A program made the translations under genes and the position numbers. Shown here in pieces: positions 53,411 through 61,900 of a stretch of 64,000 bases of DNA. Numbering within the stretch: position 1 is the first letter of the stretch; the number at the start of each line of letters is the position of its first letter. Under the pieces are notes generated by a model. It worked only from the letters and a program-made list of their open reading frames with translations. It was not told where the DNA came from and ran no database searches. The stretch is from GCA-2720975 sp964467985 (GTDB taxonomy: Bacteria > Planctomycetota > UBA1135 > GCA-002686595): contig CAYXTP010000006.1 in assembly GCA_964467985.1 (NCBI GenBank), positions 198,878-262,877 of the forward strand. The letters run 5' to 3'.

Positions 53411-53427
53411 TCGGTCGGAACCGATCA
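53408..53427. terminator. Bidirectional terminator with both stop codons in its stem
   Basis: TGATCGGT (53408-53415) and ACCGATCA (53420-53427) form a perfect 8-bp hairpin with loop CGGA. The left arm begins with the TGA of the response regulator; the right arm carries the TGA of the small cox-operon gene on the other strand. Confidence 0.65.
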
Positions 53428-53757
53428 GTCGGGTCCGGGTCGGCTCTCTGTAGCGACCGCAGAGCCGGCCTGTGAGTCGGACTCAGGCGAAGCGACGCCC
53501 TCGCCCGCCTCGCCAGTCTCGGGGCCAGCATCGGGCACGGCCCGGCCGAAGCGCGACCAATACCAGTAGGTCGTTCCGCCGATCAGCAACCAGGGAACGA
53601 AAAGCAGCACGAGGGTTGCGTGTTGGATGCCACGGGCCACGCCCGCAGTTTCAGGGCTTTCGCCCAGGCGGGGTCAGCAGCTCTGGGCCAAGGCCGGCGT
53701 TCCAAGCAGGAACAGCAGCACCAAGCCACAGAGCAGGTAGGGAGCGCGCCGTCTCAC
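53425..53757 (-). CDS. Small exported membrane protein with in-frame UGA (putative selenoprotein), end of cox operon
   Basis: Reading from GTG 53757, which overlaps the coxD TGA, gives 110 residues if the TGA at 53676-53674 (codon 28) is decoded. Residues 1-24 are a textbook signal peptide (LLCGLVLLFLLGTPALA). The mature N-terminus reads QSC-U-PRLGESPETAGVARGIQ, followed by one membrane helix (LVLLFVPWLLIGGTTYWYW) and an acidic tail. Without recoding, the signal peptide would end at the stop and the helix would lack any leader. The layout matches small cytochrome-oxidase-operon proteins with an exported Cys motif before one helix, as I recall them. The SECIS is weaker than at 23430: GGGC-GAAA-GCCC, 8 bases after the UGA. 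It may be a thiol or copper-handling factor for the oxidase. A nonsense mutation is the alternative. Confidence 0.65.
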
Positions 53758-54014
53758 ATCGCCCGCCCGTCCGGGACCAGGAGCACGACCAGCACCGCAG
53801 TGGTGACCAGAATGCCGATCCCCACCGAGTAGATGAGGCTCTTCTTCTCAAACGCCAGATGCATGAAGAAGAGCGCGATGACGAGCGCCTTGACGGTCAT
53901 GCCCAAGGCCAGCACCGGCTTGTTGCCGATGGAGACCATGGCCAGGGTAATCATGAGCAGAACGAACCAGGCGATCCAGTAGGACTTGTAGGACGTCGTT
54001 GTTGCGTTGGACAC
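53754..54014 (-). CDS. coxD: Cytochrome c oxidase subunit IV
   Basis: 86 residues with three hydrophobic helices (WIAWFVLLMITLAMVSIG, ALGMTVKALVIALFFMHLAFE, IGILVTTAVLVVLLVP), matching the prokaryotic COX4 family (about 90-110 residues). It has no redox ligands and helps assemble or stabilise the oxidase. The stop overlaps the GTG of the next gene, so the UGA-containing small membrane protein is translated directly after it. The start lies 11 bases after the subunit III stop. Confidence 0.88.
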   Translation of the reverse strand: MSNATTTSYKSYWIAWFVLLMITLAMVSIGNKPVLALGMTVKALVIALFFMHLAFEKKSLIYSVGIGILVTTAVLVVLLVPDGRAM

Positions 54015-54024
54015 AGCTAGGATC

Positions 54025-54642
54025 CTAGAGGAGGTAGAAGCAACCGAAGATGAAGACCCACACCAGGTCGACGAAGTGCCAGTAGAGCCCAGCGAGCTCT
54101 ACCTTGCCGGCGTCGAGACGGGCCGGAGTCGTGTGCAAGTACGTAATCAGCAGGATGACGACACCGAGCAGAACGTGCGTTCCGTGGAAGCCTGTCATCA
54201 TGAAGAAGTAGGCCGAGAAGGCCGGGACGCCCCAGGGGTTGCCGTCCAGGCGGGCTCCGTCCCCGATGAAGTGGCTCCATTCGATCGCCTGCATGCCCAG
54301 GAATGCCAGGCCAATCAAGGCCGTCAGGAGCAGGTACTTCCTAGCCGTCTTGTGGTCCTTATCCGTAGCTGCCTTGACGGCACAGGCCATGGTGGCCGAA
54401 CTGGTAATGAGCGTGAAGGTCATCACGGTGATGAAGTTCATGCTGAAGACCTCGGTCTGATCGGGCCAACCCACGTCACTCGCCAGGCGCGTGAACATGT
54501 AGCTCGCCAGATACCCGGAGAAAAGCAACGCATCCGTGATGATGAACATCCACATCATCGTCTTCTGCCAGCTCACGTTGAAGGAAGAGGGCTCGATATC
54601 CAGCGGCGCACTGGCTTCCCCTTGAGTCATCGAATTCTCCAT
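54025..54642 (-). CDS. coxC: Cytochrome c oxidase subunit III
   Basis: 205 residues with five membrane helices, the short CtaE/CyoC form. Family features: WQKTMMWMFIITDALLFSGYLA, MQAIEWSHFI, and FFMMTGFHGTHVLLGVVIL with the conserved HGTH, then YWHFVDLVWVFIF. It is a core non-catalytic subunit of heme-copper oxidases, possibly part of an oxygen channel. A second subunit III-like gene (54645-55169) sits immediately upstream in the same operon, 2 bases away. Confidence 0.95.
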   Translation of the reverse strand: MENSMTQGEASAPLDIEPSSFNVSWQKTMMWMFIITDALLFSGYLASYMFTRLASDVGWPDQTEVFSMNFITVMTFTLITSSATMACAVKAATDKDHKTARKYLLLTALIGLAFLGMQAIEWSHFIGDGARLDGNPWGVPAFSAYFFMMTGFHGTHVLLGVVILLITYLHTTPARLDAGKVELAGLYWHFVDLVWVFIFGCFYLL

Positions 54643-54644
54643 GG

Positions 54645-55169
54645 TCAGTTCGCGAGAAGAAGGAGGGTGTAGAGCCAGATCAGGCCCATGAAATGCCAGT
54701 AGCCCGCAACCCAGCGGATCTCTGCGCGACGCACGGCGGTGTAGATCAATGCCAGCAGACCGCAGAGGAGGTGCACACCGTGTACGGCGGTGAGCATGAA
54801 GTAGAAGGAGCCGTGGGGCGTGGACGGCAGGTACACGCCTGCCGCGGACAGCTCATTCCAAGACAGAACCTGACTCCCCAGGAACACGAAACCCAACAGG
54901 ATGCTGGCCCCCAGCAGGCTCCTGTTCTGACGACGGCGAGCGCCCTCGAGCAGGGCACTGCTCACCACCAAGGCTGCCGTGCCCAACCAACTCCACGAGG
55001 GGATGGCGATGGGCACCCAGTCCGGCGACGGCCGCCGAATGAAGTAGGCGGCGGTGAAGCCTGCAAAGAGCATGGCCACGACCCCCAACAGAACGATACA
55101 CATGATGTCCCCCGCCCGCGGCCGCAAGTCGGCCCCGTGAGCAGGAAGTTCAACAGCACTGGAAGTCAT
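54645..55169 (-). CDS. Second cytochrome c oxidase subunit III-like protein
   Basis: 174 residues, about five helices, shorter than and diverged from its neighbour. Family motifs remain: the VLSWNEL segment (replacing QAIEW), FYFMLTAVHGVHLLCGLLAL with HGVH, and YWHFMGLIWLYTLLLL. Two subunit III-like genes in one oxidase operon suggest that both are assembled, perhaps as a pair, or that one belongs to an alternative complex. The ATG overlaps the coxA stop by 4 bases, giving translational coupling. Confidence 0.9.
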   Translation of the reverse strand: MTSSAVELPAHGADLRPRAGDIMCIVLLGVVAMLFAGFTAAYFIRRPSPDWVPIAIPSWSWLGTAALVVSSALLEGARRRQNRSLLGASILLGFVFLGSQVLSWNELSAAGVYLPSTPHGSFYFMLTAVHGVHLLCGLLALIYTAVRRAEIRWVAGYWHFMGLIWLYTLLLLAN

Positions 55170-56863
55170 GCGACGACTCCTTGAGGGTTGTAGTCCTTGT
55201 CTTCTGCGGCAGCTGGGTCGTAGTCATAGGGGTGACGATCGATGACCGGCAGAGCCCCCGGCCAATTGCCATGGCCGGCCGGTGAAGGCGTCGTCCACTC
55301 CACGGTGGTCGCGTTCCAGGGGTTCTCCCCCACCTTCTCACCGCTGAACATGCTCCTGAAGAAGTTCCAAAAGAAGATGCCCTGCGCGGCAAAGGCCGTG
55401 TAGGTCAAGAGCGTGATGGCCAGCGCCAGTTCTTGCCCCGGCTTCTGGAACTCGTAGATCGAGTGGTCGTAGTAGCGACGCAAGAGCCCGCTCATGCCTT
55501 GCAGGTGCATCAAGAAGAACAACGTCACCATGGGCACGTAGGTGAGCCAAAAGTGGAGCTTGCCCAAACGCGCGTTCATCACGCGGCCGAACATCTTGGG
55601 AAACCAGTGGTACAACCCAGCAAAGATGGAGAGCACCGTGACCACGCCGATCATCAGGTGGAAGTGACCCACCACGAAGAAACTGTCATGGAAGTAGATG
55701 TCAGAGATCGAGGTTGCCAGGAACAAACCTCCAAACCCACCGAGTCCGATCACCGCCACCGTACCGAGAGCCCAATACATGGGCACCTCCATGCGAATTC
55801 GGCTGCGCCACAGGCTCGCCACGAGATTCATTCCCAACACCGCAAAGGGCGCTGTGATGAGCACAGTCGCAACAGAGAAATACTCTCCCACGTACGGGTT
55901 CATGCCCGTGACGTACATGTGGTGGCCCCAGACAATCATGCTGAGGAAGCCCACAACGACCAGGGCGTAGACCGACGTCTTGTAGCCGAACACCGGCCGG
56001 CGCGCGAATGTCGCGATCAGGTCGAAGGTGATGCCGATACCCGGCAGCACTAGGACGTACACCTCCGGATGCCCGAGGAACCAGAACAGATGCTGGAACA
56101 GAAGGGGCGTGCCGCCTTCGTGAGCCAGCACCTCGTTGTTGAAGACCAGCCCATCCGGCAGGAAGAAGCTCGTACCCCCGTGACGATCGAGCAACAGCAT
56201 GATCGCAGCCGCGGTCAGGGGCGGGAACGACAGGACGCCGAGGATCGAGGACATGAAGTAGGTCCAGATCGTCAACGGCATGCGCATCAGGGACATGCCC
56301 TTGGCGCGGCAGTTGAGGATCGTGACGATGTAGTTCAGGCCCCCCATGGTGAAGGAGACGATGAACAGAGCCATGGCCAGTAGCCATAGAGTCTGCCCCA
56401 GCCCGGAGCCCGGAACCGCTTCTGGCAAGGCCGAGAGGGGCGGGTAGGCCGTCCAACCGGCAGCTGCAGCACCACCTTCCACGACAAACGAGACGAGGAC
56501 CAGCAAGCACGCCGGAACAATCGTCCAGTAGGACAGCATGTTCAGCAGCGGATAGGCCATGTCCCGCGCCCCGATCATGAGCGGGATGAGAAAGTTGCCG
56601 AACCCGCTGACGAGGGCCAGGGACACCACAAAGAAGACCATGATGGTCCCGTGCATGGTGACCAGGCTCAGGTAGGCCTCGGGCGTCACCATGGCCTTCT
56701 CGGGCCAGGTGATTTGAGTGCGAATCATGACCGCCAAGCCACCTCCCACAATGGCCATGAACAAGGCGGTGAAGATGTACTGCAGCCCGATCACCTTGTG
56801 ATCCTGGCTGAAGATGTATTTCTGGACGAAGCTCGTGGGAGCCGAGTGTTCTTCTACAGCCAT
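55166..56863 (-). CDS. coxA: Cytochrome c oxidase subunit I (A1-type)
   Basis: 565 residues from ATG 56863; its first 10 bases overlap the end of coxB. About twelve helices, extended by ~60 soluble C-terminal residues. Heme-copper ligands are present: the low-spin heme His in MHGTIMVFF, the CuB His and cross-linked Tyr in GHPEVYVLVLPG, WGHHMY, and heme a His residues in FVVGHFHLMIG. The Glu in GHPEVY marks an A1-type oxygen reductase with a full D-channel. With coxB it oxidises cytochrome c and pumps protons, so the cell can respire oxygen. Confidence 0.97.
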   Translation of the reverse strand: MAVEEHSAPTSFVQKYIFSQDHKVIGLQYIFTALFMAIVGGGLAVMIRTQITWPEKAMVTPEAYLSLVTMHGTIMVFFVVSLALVSGFGNFLIPLMIGARDMAYPLLNMLSYWTIVPACLLVLVSFVVEGGAAAAGWTAYPPLSALPEAVPGSGLGQTLWLLAMALFIVSFTMGGLNYIVTILNCRAKGMSLMRMPLTIWTYFMSSILGVLSFPPLTAAAIMLLLDRHGGTSFFLPDGLVFNNEVLAHEGGTPLLFQHLFWFLGHPEVYVLVLPGIGITFDLIATFARRPVFGYKTSVYALVVVGFLSMIVWGHHMYVTGMNPYVGEYFSVATVLITAPFAVLGMNLVASLWRSRIRMEVPMYWALGTVAVIGLGGFGGLFLATSISDIYFHDSFFVVGHFHLMIGVVTVLSIFAGLYHWFPKMFGRVMNARLGKLHFWLTYVPMVTLFFLMHLQGMSGLLRRYYDHSIYEFQKPGQELALAITLLTYTAFAAQGIFFWNFFRSMFSGEKVGENPWNATTVEWTTPSPAGHGNWPGALPVIDRHPYDYDPAAAEDKDYNPQGVVA

Positions 56864-57672
56864 GGTTCTTGCCCGTTCAGCCAGTTCTGGAGGCTTTCTT
56901 CGCTTTCGGCGATAACGCTGCCCTGCATCCTGTAGTGACCAAGGCCACACAGCTCCGCGCAGGCGAGCTCAAAGGTGCCCGCCTCCGTCGCTGTGAACTG
57001 CGTGAAGGCCTCGTAGCCAGGCAGGGTGTCCTGCTTGACTCGGAACAGGGGCACGGTGAAGGAGTGAATCACATCGAGTGCGCGCAGATGCACGACCGTC
57101 ATGCGGTCCACGGGAATGTGAACTTTGCCGCGCACGACAATGTCGTCCAGGGCAGCCGGGTCACTCTTGACGAGCCCCAATGGATTGCGAGTCTCGTGCA
57201 CCTTTTCGTGGTCCACCTCGCCGAACACGCCGTCAGGGCCGGGATAACGCACGAGCCACTCGAACTGCTTGCCCACGACTTCGACGTGGTAGGCATCCGC
57301 CGGCGGCTCACCGTAGACCTCGCCGAAGACGGGCAAGGCCATGACGAGCACGCCAACTTCCGAGATGGCGCACATGATCAGTACGGGCACGACGGCCCAT
57401 AAGGCCTGGGCCTTGCCGCTCACGATGGCTCTGGTCTGCGCCTCGCCTCGACCGTACTTCATGACGAAGAAGCCCAGGACGATGCAGCCCAATAGGAACA
57501 GAGCCCCCGTCGTACCCAGGAGGTACCTGATCACGCCGTCGATTCCGTGGCCGTGGGCACTCTTGACGTCAGGTAGCCATCCGAGGGCAAAGGTGCCGAC
57601 GACAGCGATCCCAAATACAAAGAACAGGATCCCGAATCTCGGGTTCCTGGGAGGCGAGTTGCTCTCGCTCAT
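56854..57672 (-). CDS. coxB: Cytochrome c oxidase subunit II
   Basis: 272 residues. Unusually there are three N-terminal helices (FGILFFVFGIAVVGTFALGW, GALFLLGCIVLGFFVMKY, VPVLIMCAISEVGVLVMALP) rather than two. The cupredoxin domain has the CuA ligands: His in DVIHSFTVP and ACAELCGLGHYRM (C-x3-C-x3-H-x2-M). No C-terminal heme c domain (CXXCH) is present, so electrons must come from a separate cytochrome c or cupredoxin. It is preceded by a cupredoxin-like lipoprotein, 6 bases upstream in the operon. Confidence 0.96.
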   Translation of the reverse strand: MSESNSPPRNPRFGILFFVFGIAVVGTFALGWLPDVKSAHGHGIDGVIRYLLGTTGALFLLGCIVLGFFVMKYGRGEAQTRAIVSGKAQALWAVVPVLIMCAISEVGVLVMALPVFGEVYGEPPADAYHVEVVGKQFEWLVRYPGPDGVFGEVDHEKVHETRNPLGLVKSDPAALDDIVVRGKVHIPVDRMTVVHLRALDVIHSFTVPLFRVKQDTLPGYEAFTQFTATEAGTFELACAELCGLGHYRMQGSVIAESEESLQNWLNGQEPWL

Positions 57673-57678
57673 GATGGC

Positions 57679-58500
57679 TTACTCCTCTGAGAACGAGAAC
57701 GAGAGGGTCTGCGGACCACCATCAGCGGTGATGGTGATGTCCTGCTTCTGCAAGCCAAAGATCTCGTGCCGGGCGGAGATCTGGTACGTGCCGGGTGGCA
57801 GTTGCCCCAGGTCGAAGGACCCGTCTTCGGCAGACACGGCGAAGAAGGGGTTCTCGACCACCCCAACGAAGGTGCTCATCCATCCGTGAATGTCGCACTT
57901 GAGCGGCAGCAGCACCTCAGAGCGATTGAAGACCTTTGTCAGACCGGCTGACCCGGGGGCTTGGGTCTGATTGAACCCGGGGTTCTTCTTGCCGAAGCTG
58001 TGCACGTTGTGGGACACGGGGTCGGCGTTGCCAATCTCAAGCGGTTGCCCAACCTGAACCCCGAGGACGTGGGGCGTGTAGGTACACCCCTGTTGGGCGA
58101 CGTGCACCGGTTCGGTGGGTGTGGCGAATTTCCAACCTTCGAGGCCCTTGCGAACCCAAACGAAGACGTTGGCCAATTCGCCGGAGGGCCCGACAATGGC
58201 AGACTCGTCGAGGCCCCCATCGCCCATCCCCTCGCACTTGGGATCACTGCCCATGTCGAGCTTGCGGCGCTTGGGCGTGTCACCTGTAAAGACGACGCTG
58301 CCGGTCACAGCAATGGTCCCAGCGGCCGGATCCCAGTCCTTGACGGTGGCTGTACTGGTGCCGCCGGTTTGTGCGCCATTTTCGGGAGTCGCAGAGGGTG
58401 TCGCAGACCCTCCTCCGGGTGCCGGGGCCGGATCATCTCCCCCACCACATGCTGTCAGGGGTAGGGAAACGAGAATCGAGTAGGCAAGCAGACGACGCAT
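57679..58500 (-). CDS. Cupredoxin-like lipoprotein with type 1 copper motif
   Basis: 273 residues. Lipobox LPLTAC (Cys ~18) followed by a Gly/Pro/Ala/Thr linker. Then a beta-rich cupredoxin domain: DPVSHNVHSFGKKNPGFN gives one His, and LKCDIHGWM gives Cys, His and Met in type 1 copper spacing. The end (EDGSFDLGQLPPGTYQISARHE) is a carboxypeptidase-regulatory-like beta fold. This is a methylamine-utilisation/plastocyanin-like family often next to oxidase genes. It opens the cox operon and may deliver electrons or copper to subunit II. Confidence 0.85.
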   Translation of the reverse strand: MRRLLAYSILVSLPLTACGGGDDPAPAPGGGSATPSATPENGAQTGGTSTATVKDWDPAAGTIAVTGSVVFTGDTPKRRKLDMGSDPKCEGMGDGGLDESAIVGPSGELANVFVWVRKGLEGWKFATPTEPVHVAQQGCTYTPHVLGVQVGQPLEIGNADPVSHNVHSFGKKNPGFNQTQAPGSAGLTKVFNRSEVLLPLKCDIHGWMSTFVGVVENPFFAVSAEDGSFDLGQLPPGTYQISARHEIFGLQKQDITITADGGPQTLSFSFSEE

Positions 58501-58970
58501 GGAGAGTCTCCAAAAGGGGGAATTCGAGGGATGTTCGGCCCTGTGGCGCGTGCGCGCTGGCGGTCTTGTTTTTGACCGTCAGCAGTAGCCACCGCAGAGG
58601 GGCACACTCTCCCATCAAGTGCGCACGAACGAATTGGGCCTATGGCTACGTGCCGTGAGGATTAGTGCGTACCGACCGAAGGCCGTTCGCTCGCCACATC
58701 CGGGTCGAACGGGGGCGGTGAATCGAGCGCCAGCTCGTACCGAGTCGGACATGGCTCGAGCCCTCCAGTCCATCCTTCGGGCCCGTCAGGGGCCCTACCC
58801 AAAACAGGGCAGGACCCCGTGGTCACATGCGATCCTGTCCGTTGCTAGAATCTTCCTCCCAAGAGCCGGTTGTCACTCGAGCACAGCCACTGCAAGCCCA
58901 CGGAAGCATCGACGTCCTGCGCTCCTGCCCCATGACCGGGCTGGAACGCCGCTACCTCTATACAAGCGCA
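58501..58970. other. Divergent intergenic region, cox operon / PFOR
   Basis: 470 bases with no supported gene. It should contain both promoters. A TAGAAT box at 58847-58852 could be a -10 element for the PFOR gene; no good -35 partner is visible. An ORF reading rightward from 58619 runs into the PFOR gene in another frame and has no recognisable features. No tRNA, riboswitch or clear operator was found. Confidence 0.35.
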
Positions 58971-61900
58971 ATGAGCGAAAAACCGCGTTTTCCCGGCATC
59001 CGAATCACGACCAACGGCAACCAGCTGGTGGCCTACCACACAGAGGCACGCCTCTCGGATGCAGGCGTCTTCTACCCCATCACGCCCTCCACTGAGATGG
59101 GCGAGATGTATCAGCTCTCCGTAGCGGAGGGCAAGCTCAATGTCTTCGGTCGCCATCGCATCGCCATCGAGGCTGAAGGGGAGCACGCGGCCCAGGGGGG
59201 CGCTATCGCCTGTTCGGTTACGGGCAAGCGCGTCGTCAACTTCACTTCGGGGCAGGGCATCGTCTACGGGCTCGAGCAGTACTACCACGCCCCTGGCAAG
59301 CTCTCGACAATGGTCATTGAGGTCGCCGCGCGCGCCCTGACGAAGCACGCTCTGAACGTGCACTGCGGACACGACGACGTCTACGCCGCTTTGGATTCGG
59401 GCTGGACGATCCTGTTTGGCAAGGACTCCCAGCAGGCCGCGGATCAAGCACTGATCCTGCGCAGAGTCAACGAATTGTCCCTGGGGCCCGGCATGAACTG
59501 TCAGGACGGGTTCCTCACCTCGCACCTCGAACGCACCTTCTTCAAGCACGAGGCTGAGCTAATCCGCGAGTACCTTGGGTCGCCGGACGACACGATCGAT
59601 TGTCCGACGTCCGCCCAGGTCGAGCTGTTCGGCCCCACGCGTCGTCGAGTGCCTCAGATGATCGATCTCAAGAACCCCATGATGCTGGGCCCGGTCCAGA
59701 ACCAAGAGCACTACATGAACGGGGTGGTTGCGCGTCGAGACAAGTTCTCCGAGTACGTTCTGGGTTTCCTCGAGCAGGCTTACGCCGAGTTCGGCGAACT
59801 GACGGGGCGCCACTATGGGATGCTGTCGTCGTACGAGTGCGAGGATGCAGAGGTCGTGTTCTTCTCTCTGGGGTCGGCGGCGGAGAACGTTGAGGCGGCT
59901 GTCGACCTCCTGCGATCCGAAGGCGAACTGGTGGGCTCCATCCACCTGAATGTCTTGCGGCCCTTCCCCGAGGCGGCCATCGTCGCAGCCCTGTCCGGCA
60001 TGAAGTCGGTCATCATTCTCGAAAGGACCGACGAGTGCTTGTCGGGAGACAACCCCTTGACCCGCGATGTGCGCTCAGCGCTGTCGCGCGCGACCGAGGG
60101 CAGCTTGACGATTGCCGGAGAGGCCCTTCCGGCCTTGCCCGCCGACGCATGCCCGCGGGTATTCAGTGGCTGCTACGGCCTGGGCTCGCGGGACTTCCGC
60201 CCCGAGGCCATCTTGGGTGCCTACGAGTTTGCGACTGGCAAGACGGCGCGTCAGGACGGTGCCCTGGCGAGCGACGGTACGAGCTATTTCGTGATGGGCG
60301 TCGATCACCCGCGGCAGATTATTTCTGAGCGCACCCCCTCGCTCCTGCCGGAGCGCTCGATCGCCGTGCGACTGCACTCCATCGGTGGCTGGGGCATGAT
60401 CACGACGGGCAAGAACCTGGGGGAAATCGTGGGCGCCTTCGGCGACGACTTGGCCCAGAGCCACGGCGAGACCGACGAATTTGGTCGACCCACCGAAGTG
60501 CTGCACGTCAGCGCCAACCCCAAGTACGGTTCTGAGAAGAAGGGTGCCCCCACCGCTTACTTCTTGGTCGTGGCCCCTGAACGCATTCGAGTCAACTGCG
60601 ACCTGCGCCACGTCAACGTGGTCCTCTGCTGTGACCCGAAAGCCTTCACCCACTCCAATCCTCTAGACGGCATGGCCGAGGGTGGAACTTTTGTTTGGGA
60701 GTCCGACGAGACCCCCGAGCGCGCCTGGGAACGCATCCCGCCGCACATGCGGCAGGAAATTCACGACAAGAACCTGCGCCTGTTTACGCTTCCGGGCTTC
60801 GACATCGCCCGAGCGGCCACGGGTCGGCCCGACCTTCAATTGCGGATGCAGGGCAACGCGTTCCTCGGTGCCTTCTTCCGTGTCTCGGGTTTCTTGGAAG
60901 ACAACAGCGTGCCCGAAGCTCGCTTCAACGAAGTCGTGGAAGCTCAATACGTGAAGAAATTCGGTCGTTTCGGAGAGGCCGTGGTGGCCTCCAACATGAC
61001 CGTCATGACCGAGGGCTTTGGACGCGTGACGGAGGTGCCCCATGGACCCGTCGACGCTCCCGACCGCTCCAGCATGCGCGTCGACGCGCTGATCGCCTGC
61101 GGGACGTGTGACCTACCGACAACTCCCGCTGCCGCGCAGGAAAAACGCATCCCCGTGGCCGCCGTCTCCACGTTCGACGCCGAGTTTCGCGCTGGACTAG
61201 GCTACGACCAGCCGGCGTCCACCCTGGCATCGGTCGGGGTCATGGCCGCGGGCACCGGCTCAACGGCGAGCAAGTACGTCGCGCGCCGTGAAACGCCGCT
61301 CTGGCTCGCCGAGAACTGCACCCAGTGCATGGAGTGCATCGTGGCCTGTCCCGACACGGCCTTGCCCAACACTGCCCAGGAAATCTCCACCGTATTCCGC
61401 GCCGCGGTCCGGGGCTTTGTGGAAGAGTCCGAGGGCAAGGAACTGCTGCGCGCCGAGCTTCCGGCTGTGGAAGAGCGGGTGCGGGAACGCATGAGCTCGG
61501 GGATCAAGGAGAAGTCTCCCAAGCCCTTCAGGGATCTGGTGGAAGAAGAAATCGGCGCCCTCTCTCACGTGGAGGAAAAGACGCGCGAGTCATTCCTCGA
61601 TATCTTCCGGCGCATCCCCTTCGCCTACGAGATGACGCCCGCGGTGTTCAGCTCCAAGGAGCGCAAGAATGCTGGGTCCGGCGGCCTGTTCGCCATTTTC
61701 GTCTCGGACCTGTGCAAGGGCTGCGGCGAATGCGTCGAGGAGTGCGGAGAGAAGAACGCACTGGTGATGGCCAGTGAAACCGAGAACTTGAACGCCGATC
61801 ACGTCTCGGGCACGAACTTCATGGACTACCTGCCCGACACGCCCACTGAGTTCTTGGGTCGCTACGACGAGGAAGATCCGTCACAGACCCACGCACTAGC

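Noticed and set aside
58619..59095. ORF of 158 codons upstream of the PFOR gene
   Set aside because: It overlaps the PFOR coding region in another frame, with no signal peptide or motif.
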